DNA from: Massilia rubra
GTDB taxonomy: Bacteria; Pseudomonadota; Gammaproteobacteria; Burkholderiales; Burkholderiaceae_D
Assembly (NCBI RefSeq): GCF_011682065.1
Contig: NZ_VUYU01000007.1
Location: 248,001-312,000 of the forward strand
DNA: 64,000 nucleotides
Direction of reading: 5' to 3'
Made by a program: the position numbers and the translations under genes. Shown in pieces: positions 26,304-34,277 of the stretch (positions are counted from its first letter, which is position 1; the number at the start of each line of letters is the position of its first letter). Below the pieces are notes generated by a model, which was not told the origin of the DNA, made no database searches, and saw nothing but the letters and a program-made list of their open reading frames with translations.

Positions 26304-27134
26304 CTACTTCAGCGAGGACAGGTAGGCGACCAGTTGGGTGAGTTGTTCCGGGCTCAGGTCCTTGGCGTAGGTGGTCGGCATGAAGGACTGGCCGTCGGCC
26401 GAATACATGGGGCCGGGAACCACGTGGGCGCTCGGAGCGAGCACCGATTCGCGGATGTAGCCATCGACATCGGTGGCCTTGCCACGGTAGCTGGCGCCGG
26501 CCAGCAAGGCCGCGCTGCGCCCGACCAGGCCGGCCAGCGAGGGACCGGCCATGTTGACCCCGGGCGCGGTCGAGTGGCAGGCGGTGCAGGCCGGCGTGGC
26601 GCTGCGGAACAGGCGCTCGCCGAGGGCGATCGGGTTGTCGCCGCTGGTGGCGGCGCGCGCCGCCGGCGGCGTGGCGGCGGGGGCGTCGGTGCCAGGAAAG
26701 GTCGCGCCGGTGACCAGCAGGGGGCGCGGCGGCCAGCCCTGGTTGTCGACATTCGAGACCCAGTCGAGGAAGGCGATCAGGGCGGCGATGTCGGTATCGC
26801 TGATGTCTTGCTTGGGCATCAGGCGGCGGTGCCGTGTTTCGTCGTAAAACTTGGAAGGGTCTTTCATGTACGCGGTCAGGTAGGCCTGGCCGCGTAGCTT
26901 GGTGATCTTGGTCAGGTCGGGGGCGTAGTAGGCGCCCTCGCCGAACAGGGTATGGCAATTGATGCAGTTGTTGGCGTGCCAGACATCCTTGCCGCGCGTG
27001 ACCTGGGCGGTGATTTTGTCGCCGTTGGTGAGGCGGTTGAACTGGCGGTGGCTGTCGAGGGTGAGGCCAAGGAAGGCGATGGTGGCGACCACGGTCGAAC
27101 CGATGGCGAAATGGCGTGCCTGTCGTTTATTCAC
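26304..27134 (-). CDS. norC: NorC cytochrome c subunit with an additional C-terminal cytochrome c domain
   Basis: The protein has 276 residues; standard NorC has about 150. Residues 1-26 form the membrane anchor. The first heme motif CINCH (57-61), with LFGEGAYYAPDL and a candidate methionine ligand in LMPKQDIS, is canonical NorC. After a Pro/Ala-rich linker (about 147-165) a second cytochrome c domain begins, with CTACH (183-187), GPSLAGLVGR and a candidate ligand in SFMPTTYAKDLS. NorC feeds electrons to NorB. The fused second heme domain could replace a soluble donor or form an electron wire from the periplasmic pool. The heme motifs and fusion are seen directly; the role is inferred. Confidence 0.92.
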   Translation of the reverse strand: MNKRQARHFAIGSTVVATIAFLGLTLDSHRQFNRLTNGDKITAQVTRGKDVWHANNCINCHTLFGEGAYYAPDLTKITKLRGQAYLTAYMKDPSKFYDETRHRRLMPKQDISDTDIAALIAFLDWVSNVDNQGWPPRPLLVTGATFPGTDAPAATPPAARAATSGDNPIALGERLFRSATPACTACHSTAPGVNMAGPSLAGLVGRSAALLAGASYRGKATDVDGYIRESVLAPSAHVVPGPMYSADGQSFMPTTYAKDLSPEQLTQLVAYLSSLK

Positions 27135-27143
27135 GTCCGCCCC

Positions 27144-27263
27144 CTAGACCGAAATGGCCGGCCAGTAGCGGATCGTGATGACCGTGGCGTAGGCGATGGC
27201 CAGCGCCATGAGCCCGATGACGAGGTAGGCGAACAGTTTCAGGGGAAGAATCCAAGCGTGCAT
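27144..27263 (-). CDS. 39-residue single-span membrane protein leading the nor operon
   Basis: On the minus strand an ATG at 27263, preceded by GGAGG eight bases upstream, opens a 39-codon frame ending in TAG, nine bases before norC. The product starts MHAWILPLKLFAYLVIGLMA and ends IRYWPAISV, with one strong hydrophobic helix covering about residues 8-31. Its good ribosome binding site, tight spacing to norC and membrane character argue that it is translated and may be a small accessory subunit of the reductase. I do not recognise a named family. Confidence 0.7.
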   Translation of the reverse strand: MHAWILPLKLFAYLVIGLMALAIAYATVITIRYWPAISV

Positions 27264-27605
27264 GACTGCCTCCGGACCGTGAATGTGCGGTTAGCTTAAC
27301 AGGCTTGCATGCTTGTACAAAAAATACGGACGTGTGCGCGGGGAAAAACGCTCGGTGTTGTTTTGGGGGGCGGCTGCCGCAGCGGCAGGCGGGCGCGGCA
27401 TGCCGGATGCCAGCAGACTGCGCGTTTGGCTTGAAAGGGAAATTCATGCAAAAGCATATCGCTTGCCTGGCTGTCCGCTCTGGCAGCTGTGCTTTAATGT
27501 AGTAATACGTGCCGCCCCAGTACGCAAGCTTGCAGGTGCGCCAGTTAAGCCCATGCGGATCATCGATCTGATTCATCAGTTGCCCCCTGCGGGAACCGAT
27601 GTGGC
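27264..27605. other. Region upstream of the nor operon
   Basis: These 342 bases separate the nor operon from the truncated corA gene, both on the minus strand. The segment should contain the nor promoter. I looked for a symmetrical FNR-type TTGAT-N4-ATCAA or NNR-type box and found none that is convincing. No frame continues the lost corA C-terminus. The base composition around 27300-27370 and 27430-27520 is more AT-rich than the surroundings. Confidence 0.4.
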
Positions 27606-28328
27606 CTACCTGACGGAGGCACTCGCCCCGCAGGGATCGAGAATGTGCCGGTAGTAGATTCGGTTTTCTTTTGGAATAACGTCCCCGTGAAAGCGCAGCA
27701 GCTGGGTACACACATCGGCCAGCGGCCCGGCGGCGGCCTGCAACGACAGCAGTTCGTTTTTCAGATTGTAAAACTCTTCCAGCTTAGCCGCCGGAGGATT
27801 AAGCTGGAACAAGTCCTTTTCCACTTGCCGGAAACGGTGCTGCAGCGTATCCATGCAGGGCTGGTAATGGTCGACAATGAAGTCGATGATCGCGTACAGG
27901 ACGTAGCCCGGCCCCGTGGCCAGCCTGGCCGGGGTATTTTCGTTTTTTTCGCGCACGCTGCCGTACCCGTTCGACTTTCCATGCCTGACGGTGATGACGA
28001 AACGACGACCGACAAAGACATGTGTTTCGCCGAAGTGGATCGTTTGTCCGGCCAGTGTCACCGTGTGCAAGACCACGAACAAGGTCTCGCCGTATTCTTC
28101 GATCTTGGGGCGCTGATGGGCCTTCTGGGCATCTTCGAGCGCCAGTTCGTGCAAGTCGAATTCTTCCTGGACCCGCTCCATCAATTCATTATCCGGTTCA
28201 ACCAGGCCGAGCCAGACAAACGTATCCTGCTGTTCCAGCGCGGCGCCGATCTCGTCGATCGTGATCTCGCCGCGCTTGACGCCCTGCTGGTATACCGAAC
28301 AATTTACCCTTGCCAAGCCCTCGTTCAT
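27606..28328 (-). pseudogene. corA: Truncated CorA-type magnesium transporter lacking its membrane domain
   Basis: The protein has 240 residues. The cytoplasmic part of CorA is well preserved: FDLHELALEDAQKAHQRPKI, GETLFVVLHTV, and helices up to IYYRHILD. It then diverges into PCGASASVR and stops. Intact CorA continues for about 80 more residues with two membrane helices and the GMNF selectivity motif, which are absent here and not found in any frame of the next 340 bases. Transport is therefore not expected. Its start overlaps the RimK-like stop (ATGA), so it would be translated as the third gene of that operon. The alternative is a deliberately soluble CorA-like regulator, which I consider less likely. 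Confidence 0.65.
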
Positions 28329-29956
28329 GTACCGGACTCGGTCTGCACACGCATGAGGCCGTGGGCAATATCGAGCCGGCGCACCAGGTCGCGCAGCACG
28401 ATGCGGTACATGTCGTCGCCCAGCACGCTGTCTTCATTGCCGGCATCGATATTCGGGTTGTCATTGACTTCGATGACCACGGGACCGCGCGCGGTCATTT
28501 TCATGTCCACCCCGTACAGCCCGTCGCCGATCAGATTGGCCGCAGCGACCGCATACGCCAGCAGGTCGGGCGGGACTTCGTCCAGCGCCACTGCGCGCGC
28601 GGCGCCAAACTTGGCCTGTCCGCCGGCATCGCGCTTGGCGATCTGCCAGTGATTCTTGGACATGAAGTACTTGCTCGCGAAAATCGCCTTACGGTTCAAC
28701 ACGCCGATGCGCCAGTCGAAATCGGTGTACATGTATTCCTGCACCAGGATTAATGCCGATTGCGTCAGCAGGGCCTGGGCGGTTTCCTGGAATTGTTCGG
28801 CGTTGGCCACCTTGGTCACGCCGCGTGAAAAGGCGCCGTCCGGAATTTTCATGACCATCGGGTAACCGATTTCACGTTCGATGGCACCGATGTCGGCAAT
28901 ATCCGCGCGTTGCAGCGCGTAGGTGTGCGGAGTCGGTATTTTGTTCAGGCGCATCAGGTCCGCCAGATACACCTTGTTGGTGCAGCGCAGGATTGACATC
29001 GAATCGTCGATCACCACCATCCCCTCGCTTTCCGCCTTTTTCGCAAACAGGTAGGTGTGGTGATTGATGGCGGTGGTTGCACGGATGAACAGGGCATCGA
29101 ATTCAGCCAGCCGAGAAAAATCCTTTTTCTCGACCAGGGTGATATCCATGGCCAGTTCGCGGCCCACGTCGACAAAGCGCTCCAGCGCTGCTTCGTTGCT
29201 CGGCGGCAGCTCTTCGTCCGGATCGTGCAAAATGGCGATATGGTAGCGGTACGGTTTGACGGGCGCCGGGGCCGGCATCGGTGCACGCTCGATGGCGCGC
29301 AGGGCGGCGCGGCCGCAGGTGAGCTGGGCATCGCTGAGGGTGCTCACATTGTGCACCCGGATGGCGCCAATCTTCCAGTCCTCGTCGCGTTCGAACTCGA
29401 CCCGCATCAGCGGGGTCGGGAAGGTTTCGAAAATCTGGCGCGCCAGGGCGACTAGCGGGGTGTATTCGGTAGTGCCGAAATAGATATCCATGGAAAATTC
29501 GACGGGCATCGGACGCTCGCCCGTGTGCTCGAGCGACTGGTTCAACGCATAGTCCAGCTCGTCCGTGTCGAGCCCGTAAATCGCTTTGCGCGACAAGTCG
29601 TTGATGGTTTTCACCGACGGCAGCACGGCTTGGCCGCGGGCCTCGGCCAGCAGCGAGCAGTAGTAACCGACTGACAAATATTTGTAGCTTCGGCACAGAT
29701 TGATGACGGTGCTTCCCGGCGCGCCGCCCTGGTCCGCCGAGCCCAGGAACTGGGCCGCGGTGACGATGGTGTACGGGGTGGCCGTATCGGGCCAATCCTT
29801 GAGCTGTTCGACCACGATGATCAGGCCCGACGCCGTGCTGCGTGCGCGCAGCAGGGCGATGCTCGCCGTGGCGGGAGGTTTCTTGGGATCGTCGTCGGCG
29901 CCAGCGGCAAACTGGGCAATCGTAGGGCGGGATAACTTGGTGCGCATGGGGTCCAT
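28325..29956 (-). CDS. RimK-like ATP-grasp ligase with N-terminal RLAN-type extension
   Basis: The protein has 543 residues. The C-terminal half is an ATP-grasp ligase of the RimK type: MVMKIPDGAFSRGVTKV (nucleotide-binding lysines), ILVQEYMYTDFDWRIGVLNR, and the metal-binding VVIEVNDNPNIDAG. The N-terminal about 250 residues resemble the extension found in long RimK-like proteins. ATP-grasp ligases of this kind join an amino acid, often glutamate, to a carboxylate, for example on a ribosomal protein or peptide. The gene lies six bases after a GNAT-C39 peptidase fusion, a pairing I recall from other proteobacteria. This suggests a shared substrate. Target unknown. Confidence 0.85.
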   Translation of the reverse strand: MDPMRTKLSRPTIAQFAAGADDDPKKPPATASIALLRARSTASGLIIVVEQLKDWPDTATPYTIVTAAQFLGSADQGGAPGSTVINLCRSYKYLSVGYYCSLLAEARGQAVLPSVKTINDLSRKAIYGLDTDELDYALNQSLEHTGERPMPVEFSMDIYFGTTEYTPLVALARQIFETFPTPLMRVEFERDEDWKIGAIRVHNVSTLSDAQLTCGRAALRAIERAPMPAPAPVKPYRYHIAILHDPDEELPPSNEAALERFVDVGRELAMDITLVEKKDFSRLAEFDALFIRATTAINHHTYLFAKKAESEGMVVIDDSMSILRCTNKVYLADLMRLNKIPTPHTYALQRADIADIGAIEREIGYPMVMKIPDGAFSRGVTKVANAEQFQETAQALLTQSALILVQEYMYTDFDWRIGVLNRKAIFASKYFMSKNHWQIAKRDAGGQAKFGAARAVALDEVPPDLLAYAVAAANLIGDGLYGVDMKMTARGPVVIEVNDNPNIDAGNEDSVLGDDMYRIVLRDLVRRLDIAHGLMRVQTESGT

Positions 29957-29962
29957 GATGAG

Positions 29963-31165
29963 TCAGAAGGTGGGTTGAGCGCCCGCGCGACCGGGCGTGG
30001 GAGGGTTGGAAGGGGGATAGATCACCACCACCGCCTTGGTGGCGTTGCGGCCATAGCGCGCCATGCGCTCGAAGTCTTTCTTCAGAATCGCCATGTTGAT
30101 GCGCTCGTCCGCAGCCCGTCCGCTGGCATTGTCGGGATCGTGGATGAAAAAATAGCGCTCATCGCATCCGGTGAGCACCACCCAGTGCGGCGCACGCTCG
30201 CGCGTGAGCCTGTAGGTCGAGATCAGTACCATCGGGATGCCGCCATCGACATAGCAGCGGGTCAGTTCGGCCGTGCCGGCAACCCGGTGGTGAACCGCGA
30301 TGCCGGCCTCGCGCGCCTGGCGCACGAAATCGTCGTGCACCAGGGTGATGACGTCGCGCTTTTCTTCGCTGCGCACCGACTCGCGAAACAGCACGCCATC
30401 GCCATTGACGTAGATCTCGGTCGGGTAGCCGCGCCGGCGCGCCGCCAGGGCCAGTCCGTAGGGCCCGCAGCCGCCGTGGCCGGCCGTCATGAAAATCGTT
30501 GTCGCTTCGCGCCAGAGCTGCAGTTCCAGCGTACGGTCCAGCACCAGTGCATGATCGAACGCTTTCATGGCCATCATCAGGCACGACGCACCGCAGGTAA
30601 AACCCAGGGTCTGGCGGTAATAGGTGGTCCGGGCCAGCTCGGGGCGCAGACGCGCGGTGAGCGACTTTTCGAACCGCAGTGCGTCCATGCCGTCCTCGTA
30701 GTAAGCGCCATGTTCGCCGAACACGGCATACCCATGACCAAGAAACAGCCGCTGCGACGCCAGGTTATCCTTGCGGATTTCCAGGCGCATGGCCACGCAG
30801 TTGCGCGCCAGTGCCAGTTCTTCGGCGGCGCGCAGCAGTGCCGAACCGACACCCTGGCCCAGCCAGTCGGGCGCGGTGGCGATCGAGTACACGCGCGCCA
30901 GCGACACGTCTGCCCGGAACAACAGGGTGATATAGCCGCGCGCCTGTCCATCGGCTTCGTCGATCAAGGTCACGGAGTTGCCTTCGGTAAGCAAATGGCG
31001 AAAGCTGCGGCGGCTGAGACGGTCGGACTCGAAACTGGCCTCTTCGATGTCCAGCAAGGTCGCGATGTCTTGCGGGCCAGCCTGGCGGATCCGGCACGAT
31101 GCGACGCTGCGCCGCAAGGGCGCCTCGTCGCGTTGCGCGGCCCGTTGATCAATTACAGCACTCAT
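29963..31165 (-). CDS. GNAT acetyltransferase fused to C39-like cysteine peptidase domain
   Basis: The protein has 400 residues from ATG 31165, which has GGAAGAGG upstream. The N-terminal GNAT domain (about 20-170) is RimI-like, with ATAPDWLGQGVGSALLRAAEE binding acetyl-CoA split over that motif and ASQRLFLGHGYAVFGEH. From about residue 190 a C39-family peptidase-like domain follows, with catalytic candidates Cys in GFTCGASCLMMA, His in RAPHWVVLTGCDE and Asp in FIHDPDNASG. C39 peptidases cleave leader peptides at double-glycine sites; here no transporter domain is attached. Together with the RimK-like ligase six bases downstream, it suggests acetylation, trimming and ligation of one peptide or protein. 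Confidence 0.88.
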   Translation of the reverse strand: MSAVIDQRAAQRDEAPLRRSVASCRIRQAGPQDIATLLDIEEASFESDRLSRRSFRHLLTEGNSVTLIDEADGQARGYITLLFRADVSLARVYSIATAPDWLGQGVGSALLRAAEELALARNCVAMRLEIRKDNLASQRLFLGHGYAVFGEHGAYYEDGMDALRFEKSLTARLRPELARTTYYRQTLGFTCGASCLMMAMKAFDHALVLDRTLELQLWREATTIFMTAGHGGCGPYGLALAARRRGYPTEIYVNGDGVLFRESVRSEEKRDVITLVHDDFVRQAREAGIAVHHRVAGTAELTRCYVDGGIPMVLISTYRLTRERAPHWVVLTGCDERYFFIHDPDNASGRAADERINMAILKKDFERMARYGRNATKAVVVIYPPSNPPTPGRAGAQPTF

Positions 31166-31252
31166 ATCTGCCTCTTCCTTGTGGTTTGCTGGTTGGCAGC
31201 GGCAATCGTACACAGCGCCATATAAAAACGGCGTCAAGAACACTGATCGAAG

Positions 31253-31316
31253 CGTAAACAAACCGTAAACAGCGCCTCGGCGTGCCAGGCGCCAGTGGTT
31301 TTTACGCTGCGTTTAC
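31253..31316. promoter_or_regulatory. Cluster of GTAAAC boxes in a divergent promoter region
   Basis: Two direct CGTAAAC boxes (31253-31259, 31264-31270), 11 bases apart, face an inverted GTTTAC (31311-31316), with a related TTTTTACGC between. They lie in the 236-base divergent interval between the GNAT-C39 gene and the small gene at 31402. This is a plausible operator, but the cognate regulator is unknown. Confidence 0.35.
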
Positions 31317-31401
31317 AGCCGCTGGGGAACTTTTTAGAACATATTTACTGCTTGCTTGATACGCTGCTTCCTGTCAATCACGTACCACTGGCGAAGGCAC
31401 C

Positions 31402-31713
31402 ATGAACTCGTTTGCAAACCTGTATCCCTCATCCCGGCGCATCCCTGTCCGATCGGCGACGCACCTGCACACCTGCACCATTCGCATGTCGGTCGATGCG
31501 GAATCGGTCACGACCTTGCGCCAGCTGGCGATGCGAGTGTGCGGCGACGCGCTGGAATTCATGCGCATCGCCATCTGCGCCGGCGGCGCCCGGATCGAAG
31601 TCTGGCTGTGCGTGCGCCAGTCCTGTGTGACGGTGCTCAGTGAAACCATTGCGCGCCAGTTGCCCGGCGCCCGGTTCAAGGAAACGCCGTATCAAGCGGG
31701 AGCGGCGGCATGA
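31402..31713 (+). CDS. Hypothetical 103-residue protein upstream of ParA-like gene
   Basis: No family was recognised. The product is a mixed alpha/beta protein of 103 residues with a possible fold core RMSVDAESVTTLRQLAMRV and several cysteines; there is no signal peptide or membrane helix. An AAGG-type site precedes the ATG. The stop overlaps the start of the ParA-like gene (ATGA), so the two products are made together and probably work together. Confidence 0.6.
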   Translation: MNSFANLYPSSRRIPVRSATHLHTCTIRMSVDAESVTTLRQLAMRVCGDALEFMRIAICAGGARIEVWLCVRQSCVTVLSETIARQLPGARFKETPYQAGAAA

Positions 31714-32348
31714 TCGTCGCGATCGCAAGTATCCAGGGGCAAGCCCTCAAGGCCCTGCTGGCGGCGAATCTGGCGGTGTTGCGGGCCCTTAGCGGGCGCA
31801 CGATCTGCCTGATCGATGTCGATCCCCGCCACAGCGCCTACAGCTGGAGTTGCGAGCGCAGCGTAGTCGGCCAGGGTCCCTCGGTTCCCGCCCGCCTGCT
31901 TGGCGCGCGCTCGCTGGTGCGCGAGATTGAAGAGTTGACCGCCGGCTTCAGCGACCTGCTGATCAATACAGGCGAGGTGGAAACCCAGGAAGCCCGTTCG
32001 GCGCTCATCGCCGCGCGCGTGGTGCTGGTGCCGATACAGGTCGGGAATGTCGATCTTGATTCCCAGTATCCGCTCATTGCGCGGCTTAATTCGGCCCGCA
32101 TGTTCAATCCGTCCTTGAAGGTGCTGTTCGTGATCGTAGCGGACGGGGCGGTACCGTCGCCGGAGCAGATGGCGGCGGTGCGGCTGTATGTTGCTCATGT
32201 CATGTCGGCGACCCTGGCGGCGACGGTGCTGCATGTAGCGTGCAGCCGTGACTACGGCCAGGGGCGCTGCGCAAGCGACGCGCAAACGTGCGATCCGGAT
32301 GCCGCCGCCGAACTGCATTCCTTGTATCGCGAAGTCTATATGCATTGA
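31710..32348 (+). CDS. ParA/MinD-like protein with degenerate P-loop
   Basis: The protein has 212 residues. The overall order of ParA/MinD ATPases is recognisable: an N-terminal beta strand and loop followed by LLAANLAVLRALSGRTICLI, then DVDPRHSAYSW, then the switch-like LLINTGEVET and VLVPIQVGNVDLDS. However, the deviant Walker A (normally KGGxGKT) reads SIQGQALKA, without the glycines and lysines needed to bind ATP. It is therefore probably a non-hydrolysing relative, perhaps a structural or regulatory partner. It is translationally coupled to the small gene before it. The assignment rests on overall pattern and is moderately secure. Confidence 0.6.
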   Translation: MIVAIASIQGQALKALLAANLAVLRALSGRTICLIDVDPRHSAYSWSCERSVVGQGPSVPARLLGARSLVREIEELTAGFSDLLINTGEVETQEARSALIAARVVLVPIQVGNVDLDSQYPLIARLNSARMFNPSLKVLFVIVADGAVPSPEQMAAVRLYVAHVMSATLAATVLHVACSRDYGQGRCASDAQTCDPDAAAELHSLYREVYMH

Positions 32349-32393
32349 GCGCGACTTCGCACGCCCTCTCACTCCCATTGCCTGCCACCGATC

Positions 32394-32606
32394 ATGACTT
32401 TTTTCAGCGACGCCCTGACCATGAACGATCACCCCGCTTGCCGTTGCGGTCGTCGAACTGTTCGAAGGATTACTTGCGGCAAGAAGCCGCTGGCAGACCA
32501 GCATGGGCATATGGCGTATTCGCTTTTCTGGATCACGCTCATTGCCTCGATCGCTGTGCTGGTGTTCTATATCGTGCGGACCATCATCGCCGAAGGTGTT
32601 GCATGA
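32394..32606 (+). CDS. Small protein with C-terminal membrane helix
   Basis: The frame has 70 codons. The first half is basic and cysteine-containing (CRCGRRTVRR), and the C-terminus is one hydrophobic span, SLFWITLIASIAVLVFYIV. A shorter version beginning at the ATG near 32511 would be just the membrane helix. The stop overlaps the next gene (ATGA), which supports translation. There is no clear ribosome binding site and no recognised family, so the call is tentative. Confidence 0.4.
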   Translation: MTFFSDALTMNDHPACRCGRRTVRRITCGKKPLADQHGHMAYSLFWITLIASIAVLVFYIVRTIIAEGVA

Positions 32607-33223
32607 ATGGTGGCAAGGGCAAGCCGGCTGTGCTCATCGGCAAGCGGGTCAGGCTACGGTTGATCGAAGAGCGCGATGCGCCTGGGTTGTTCGAGCTCTA
32701 CTCGGATCAGGAGGTCATGCGCTATTGGAACCACGCGCCATGGACAACGCCGGAGCAGGCCGGCAGGGCGGTTGAAGAAGCGCGCTCCGAGCACGCGAGT
32801 GGCATCAGCCTGCATTATGTCATCGAGCATTTGTCCACAAAAAAGCTCATCGGCAGCTGCGCCCTGTATGCAGTCGACCAGGAAAACCGCTGTGCGGCGC
32901 TCGGCTACCTGCTGGCCAAGTCGTGCTGGGGCCAGGGCTACCTGTCGGAAGCAATGCAGCGCTTTCTTGCTTACGCATTCACGCAACTGGCACTCGACAG
33001 TATCCATGCCGATATCCATCCCGGCAATGCCGCCTCTGCCAAGGCGTTGACCAGGCTCGGATTCCGGCAAGACCGGGACAGGCGCGCAAGCTGGCTCGTC
33101 GGCGGCGCACGATGCGCCACCGCGTCGTATCGTCTCACGCGGCGCGACTGGCAGCTAGAGCGTGCAGCGCATGCCAACGTGCTCACAGACGCGTTGCTTG
33201 ATCAAAGCCAGGCACAACGATAA
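32603..33223 (+). CDS. GNAT acetyltransferase (RimJ/RimL-like)
   Basis: The protein has 206 residues. It starts with the typical RimJ/RimL segment IGKRVRLRLIEERDAPGLFE, continues with MRYWNHAPWTT, and has the acetyl-CoA region ALGYLLAKSCWGQGYLSEAM and the late DSIHADIHPGNAASAKALTR / LGFRQD block. Family members acetylate protein N-termini, small amines or antibiotics; the substrate here is unknown. It starts in the stop of the small membrane ORF and is followed by a corA fragment. Confidence 0.88.
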   Translation: MNGGKGKPAVLIGKRVRLRLIEERDAPGLFELYSDQEVMRYWNHAPWTTPEQAGRAVEEARSEHASGISLHYVIEHLSTKKLIGSCALYAVDQENRCAALGYLLAKSCWGQGYLSEAMQRFLAYAFTQLALDSIHADIHPGNAASAKALTRLGFRQDRDRRASWLVGGARCATASYRLTRRDWQLERAAHANVLTDALLDQSQAQR

Positions 33224-33334
33224 GTCTTGTCGCCGCCTGCCGCCGCATGGACGCCATGACCCGCCATGGAGCCGGAGCGATTGCGTGTAAGCCGCGCGCA
33301 ATCGTCAGAATGTGCCTCTGCCAGGGAAAGATCC

Positions 33335-33532
33335 ATGCTCATCAATTGCCTTGCCTGCCAGGACGGTAAAAAGCTCTCCGATATCCCTGCCGCGGACGTC
33401 AGCGAATTCATCGTTCTGCCGGACGAATTCGTGTGGGTTGCGCTAAACGATGCCGGACAGGCTGAACCTTGGATCAATTTCTGCCGACAATGGCACATTG
33501 TTATTCAGGCGGAACAACGAAGGCAAACTTGA
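33335..33532 (+). pseudogene. corA: CorA N-terminal fragment
   Basis: The first about 42 residues, MLINCLACQDGKKLSDIP and then FIVLPDEFVWVALNDAG, match the start of CorA-type magnesium transporters, in which VWVAL is strongly conserved. The sequence then leaves the family, ends after 65 residues, and contains none of the long-helix or membrane region. This is a decayed remnant. It is distinct from the C-terminally truncated corA at 27606-28328, whose own N-terminus is intact and different. Confidence 0.6.
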
Positions 33533-33557
33533 CGGAGTGAAACCATCGGTCTATATT
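33529..33557 (+). promoter_or_regulatory. Sigma-70 promoter of the TetR-family gene
   Basis: TTGACG (33529-33534), a 17-base spacer and TATATT (33552-33557) form a near-consensus promoter 34 bases before the TetR start codon. GTAAGTTAC, a small palindrome, lies between the -10 and the ATG at about 33571-33579 and is a candidate autoregulatory operator. Confidence 0.65.
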
Positions 33558-33590
33558 AATGACTCGCAAGTAAGTTACGGAATAGACCCC

Positions 33591-34232
33591 ATGCAATGTC
33601 CCCTTGAGATGAAGCCGCGCTGGGAGCGCCGTAAAGACGCGCGCCCCCAGGAGTTGCTCGCCGCCGCCCTCGACCTGTTCGTCGAGCGCGGCTTCGCGTC
33701 CACGCGGCTGGAAGACGTGGCCAAGCGCGCCGGCGTGTCCAAGGGCACCCTGTACCTGTATTTCACCAACAAGGAAGAGCTGTTCAAGGCCGTGGTGCGC
33801 GACACCATCGTGCCCGCCCTGGGCGCGGCCGAAGACATGATCGCCAGTTTCGACGGCAACAGCGCCGACCTGTTGCGCGCCGTCATGATGGCCTGGTGGG
33901 AAAACGCCGGCGCCACCAAGTCGTCCGGCATGATCAAGCTGGTCATGGCTGAATCGAACAACTTCCCCGATATCGCCGTCTTCTACCGCGAAGAAGTCAT
34001 CCTGCGCGGCAGCAGCATGATCAGCGGCCTGCTCGAGCGCGCCGTCGAACGGGGAGAATTCCGCCCGCTCGACGTGTTCCTCACCACCCAGATCCTGATC
34101 GCCCCCATGCTCATGCTGATGCTGTGGAAGCACTCGGTCGGCCCCTGCGAAATGTCCGAACTCGACCCGGTCGCCTTCATCGATTCCTTCCTCACCATGA
34201 CGCTGCACGGCCTGCTGCCGCGCGCGCCGTGA
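33591..34232 (+). CDS. TetR/AcrR-family transcriptional regulator
   Basis: The protein has 213 residues. The N-terminal helix-turn-helix is typical: LLAAALDLFVERGFASTRLE, then VAKRAGVSKGTLYLYFTNKE. The C-terminal half is the ligand-binding and dimerisation domain. The start was chosen at ATG 33591, just downstream of a strong promoter; ATG 33609 is possible. TetR regulators near tolC often control efflux genes. Here tolC lies about 1.3 kb downstream on the same strand with two genes between, so control of tolC is possible but not shown. Confidence 0.9.
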   Translation: MQCPLEMKPRWERRKDARPQELLAAALDLFVERGFASTRLEDVAKRAGVSKGTLYLYFTNKEELFKAVVRDTIVPALGAAEDMIASFDGNSADLLRAVMMAWWENAGATKSSGMIKLVMAESNNFPDIAVFYREEVILRGSSMISGLLERAVERGEFRPLDVFLTTQILIAPMLMLMLWKHSVGPCEMSELDPVAFIDSFLTMTLHGLLPRAP

Positions 34233-34277
34233 GGGCGTCCCGTAGGGCGTCCCGTAGGGCGCCCCGTAGGGCGCCCA
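34229..34277 (+). repeat. 12-base tandem repeat, four copies
   Basis: The units are GTGAGGGCGTCCC, GTAGGGCGTCCC, GTAGGGCGCCCC and GTAGGGCGCCCA, starting over the TetR stop codon. Each unit contains a GGGCG/CGCCC palindromic core, so the transcript can fold into hairpins and may slow or end transcription. Confidence 0.75.

Noticed and set aside
27264-27605. FNR/NNR box upstream of the nor operon
   Set aside because: No symmetrical TTGAT-N4-ATCAA-like or TTAAC-N4-GTCAA-like site was found; only scattered half-sites.
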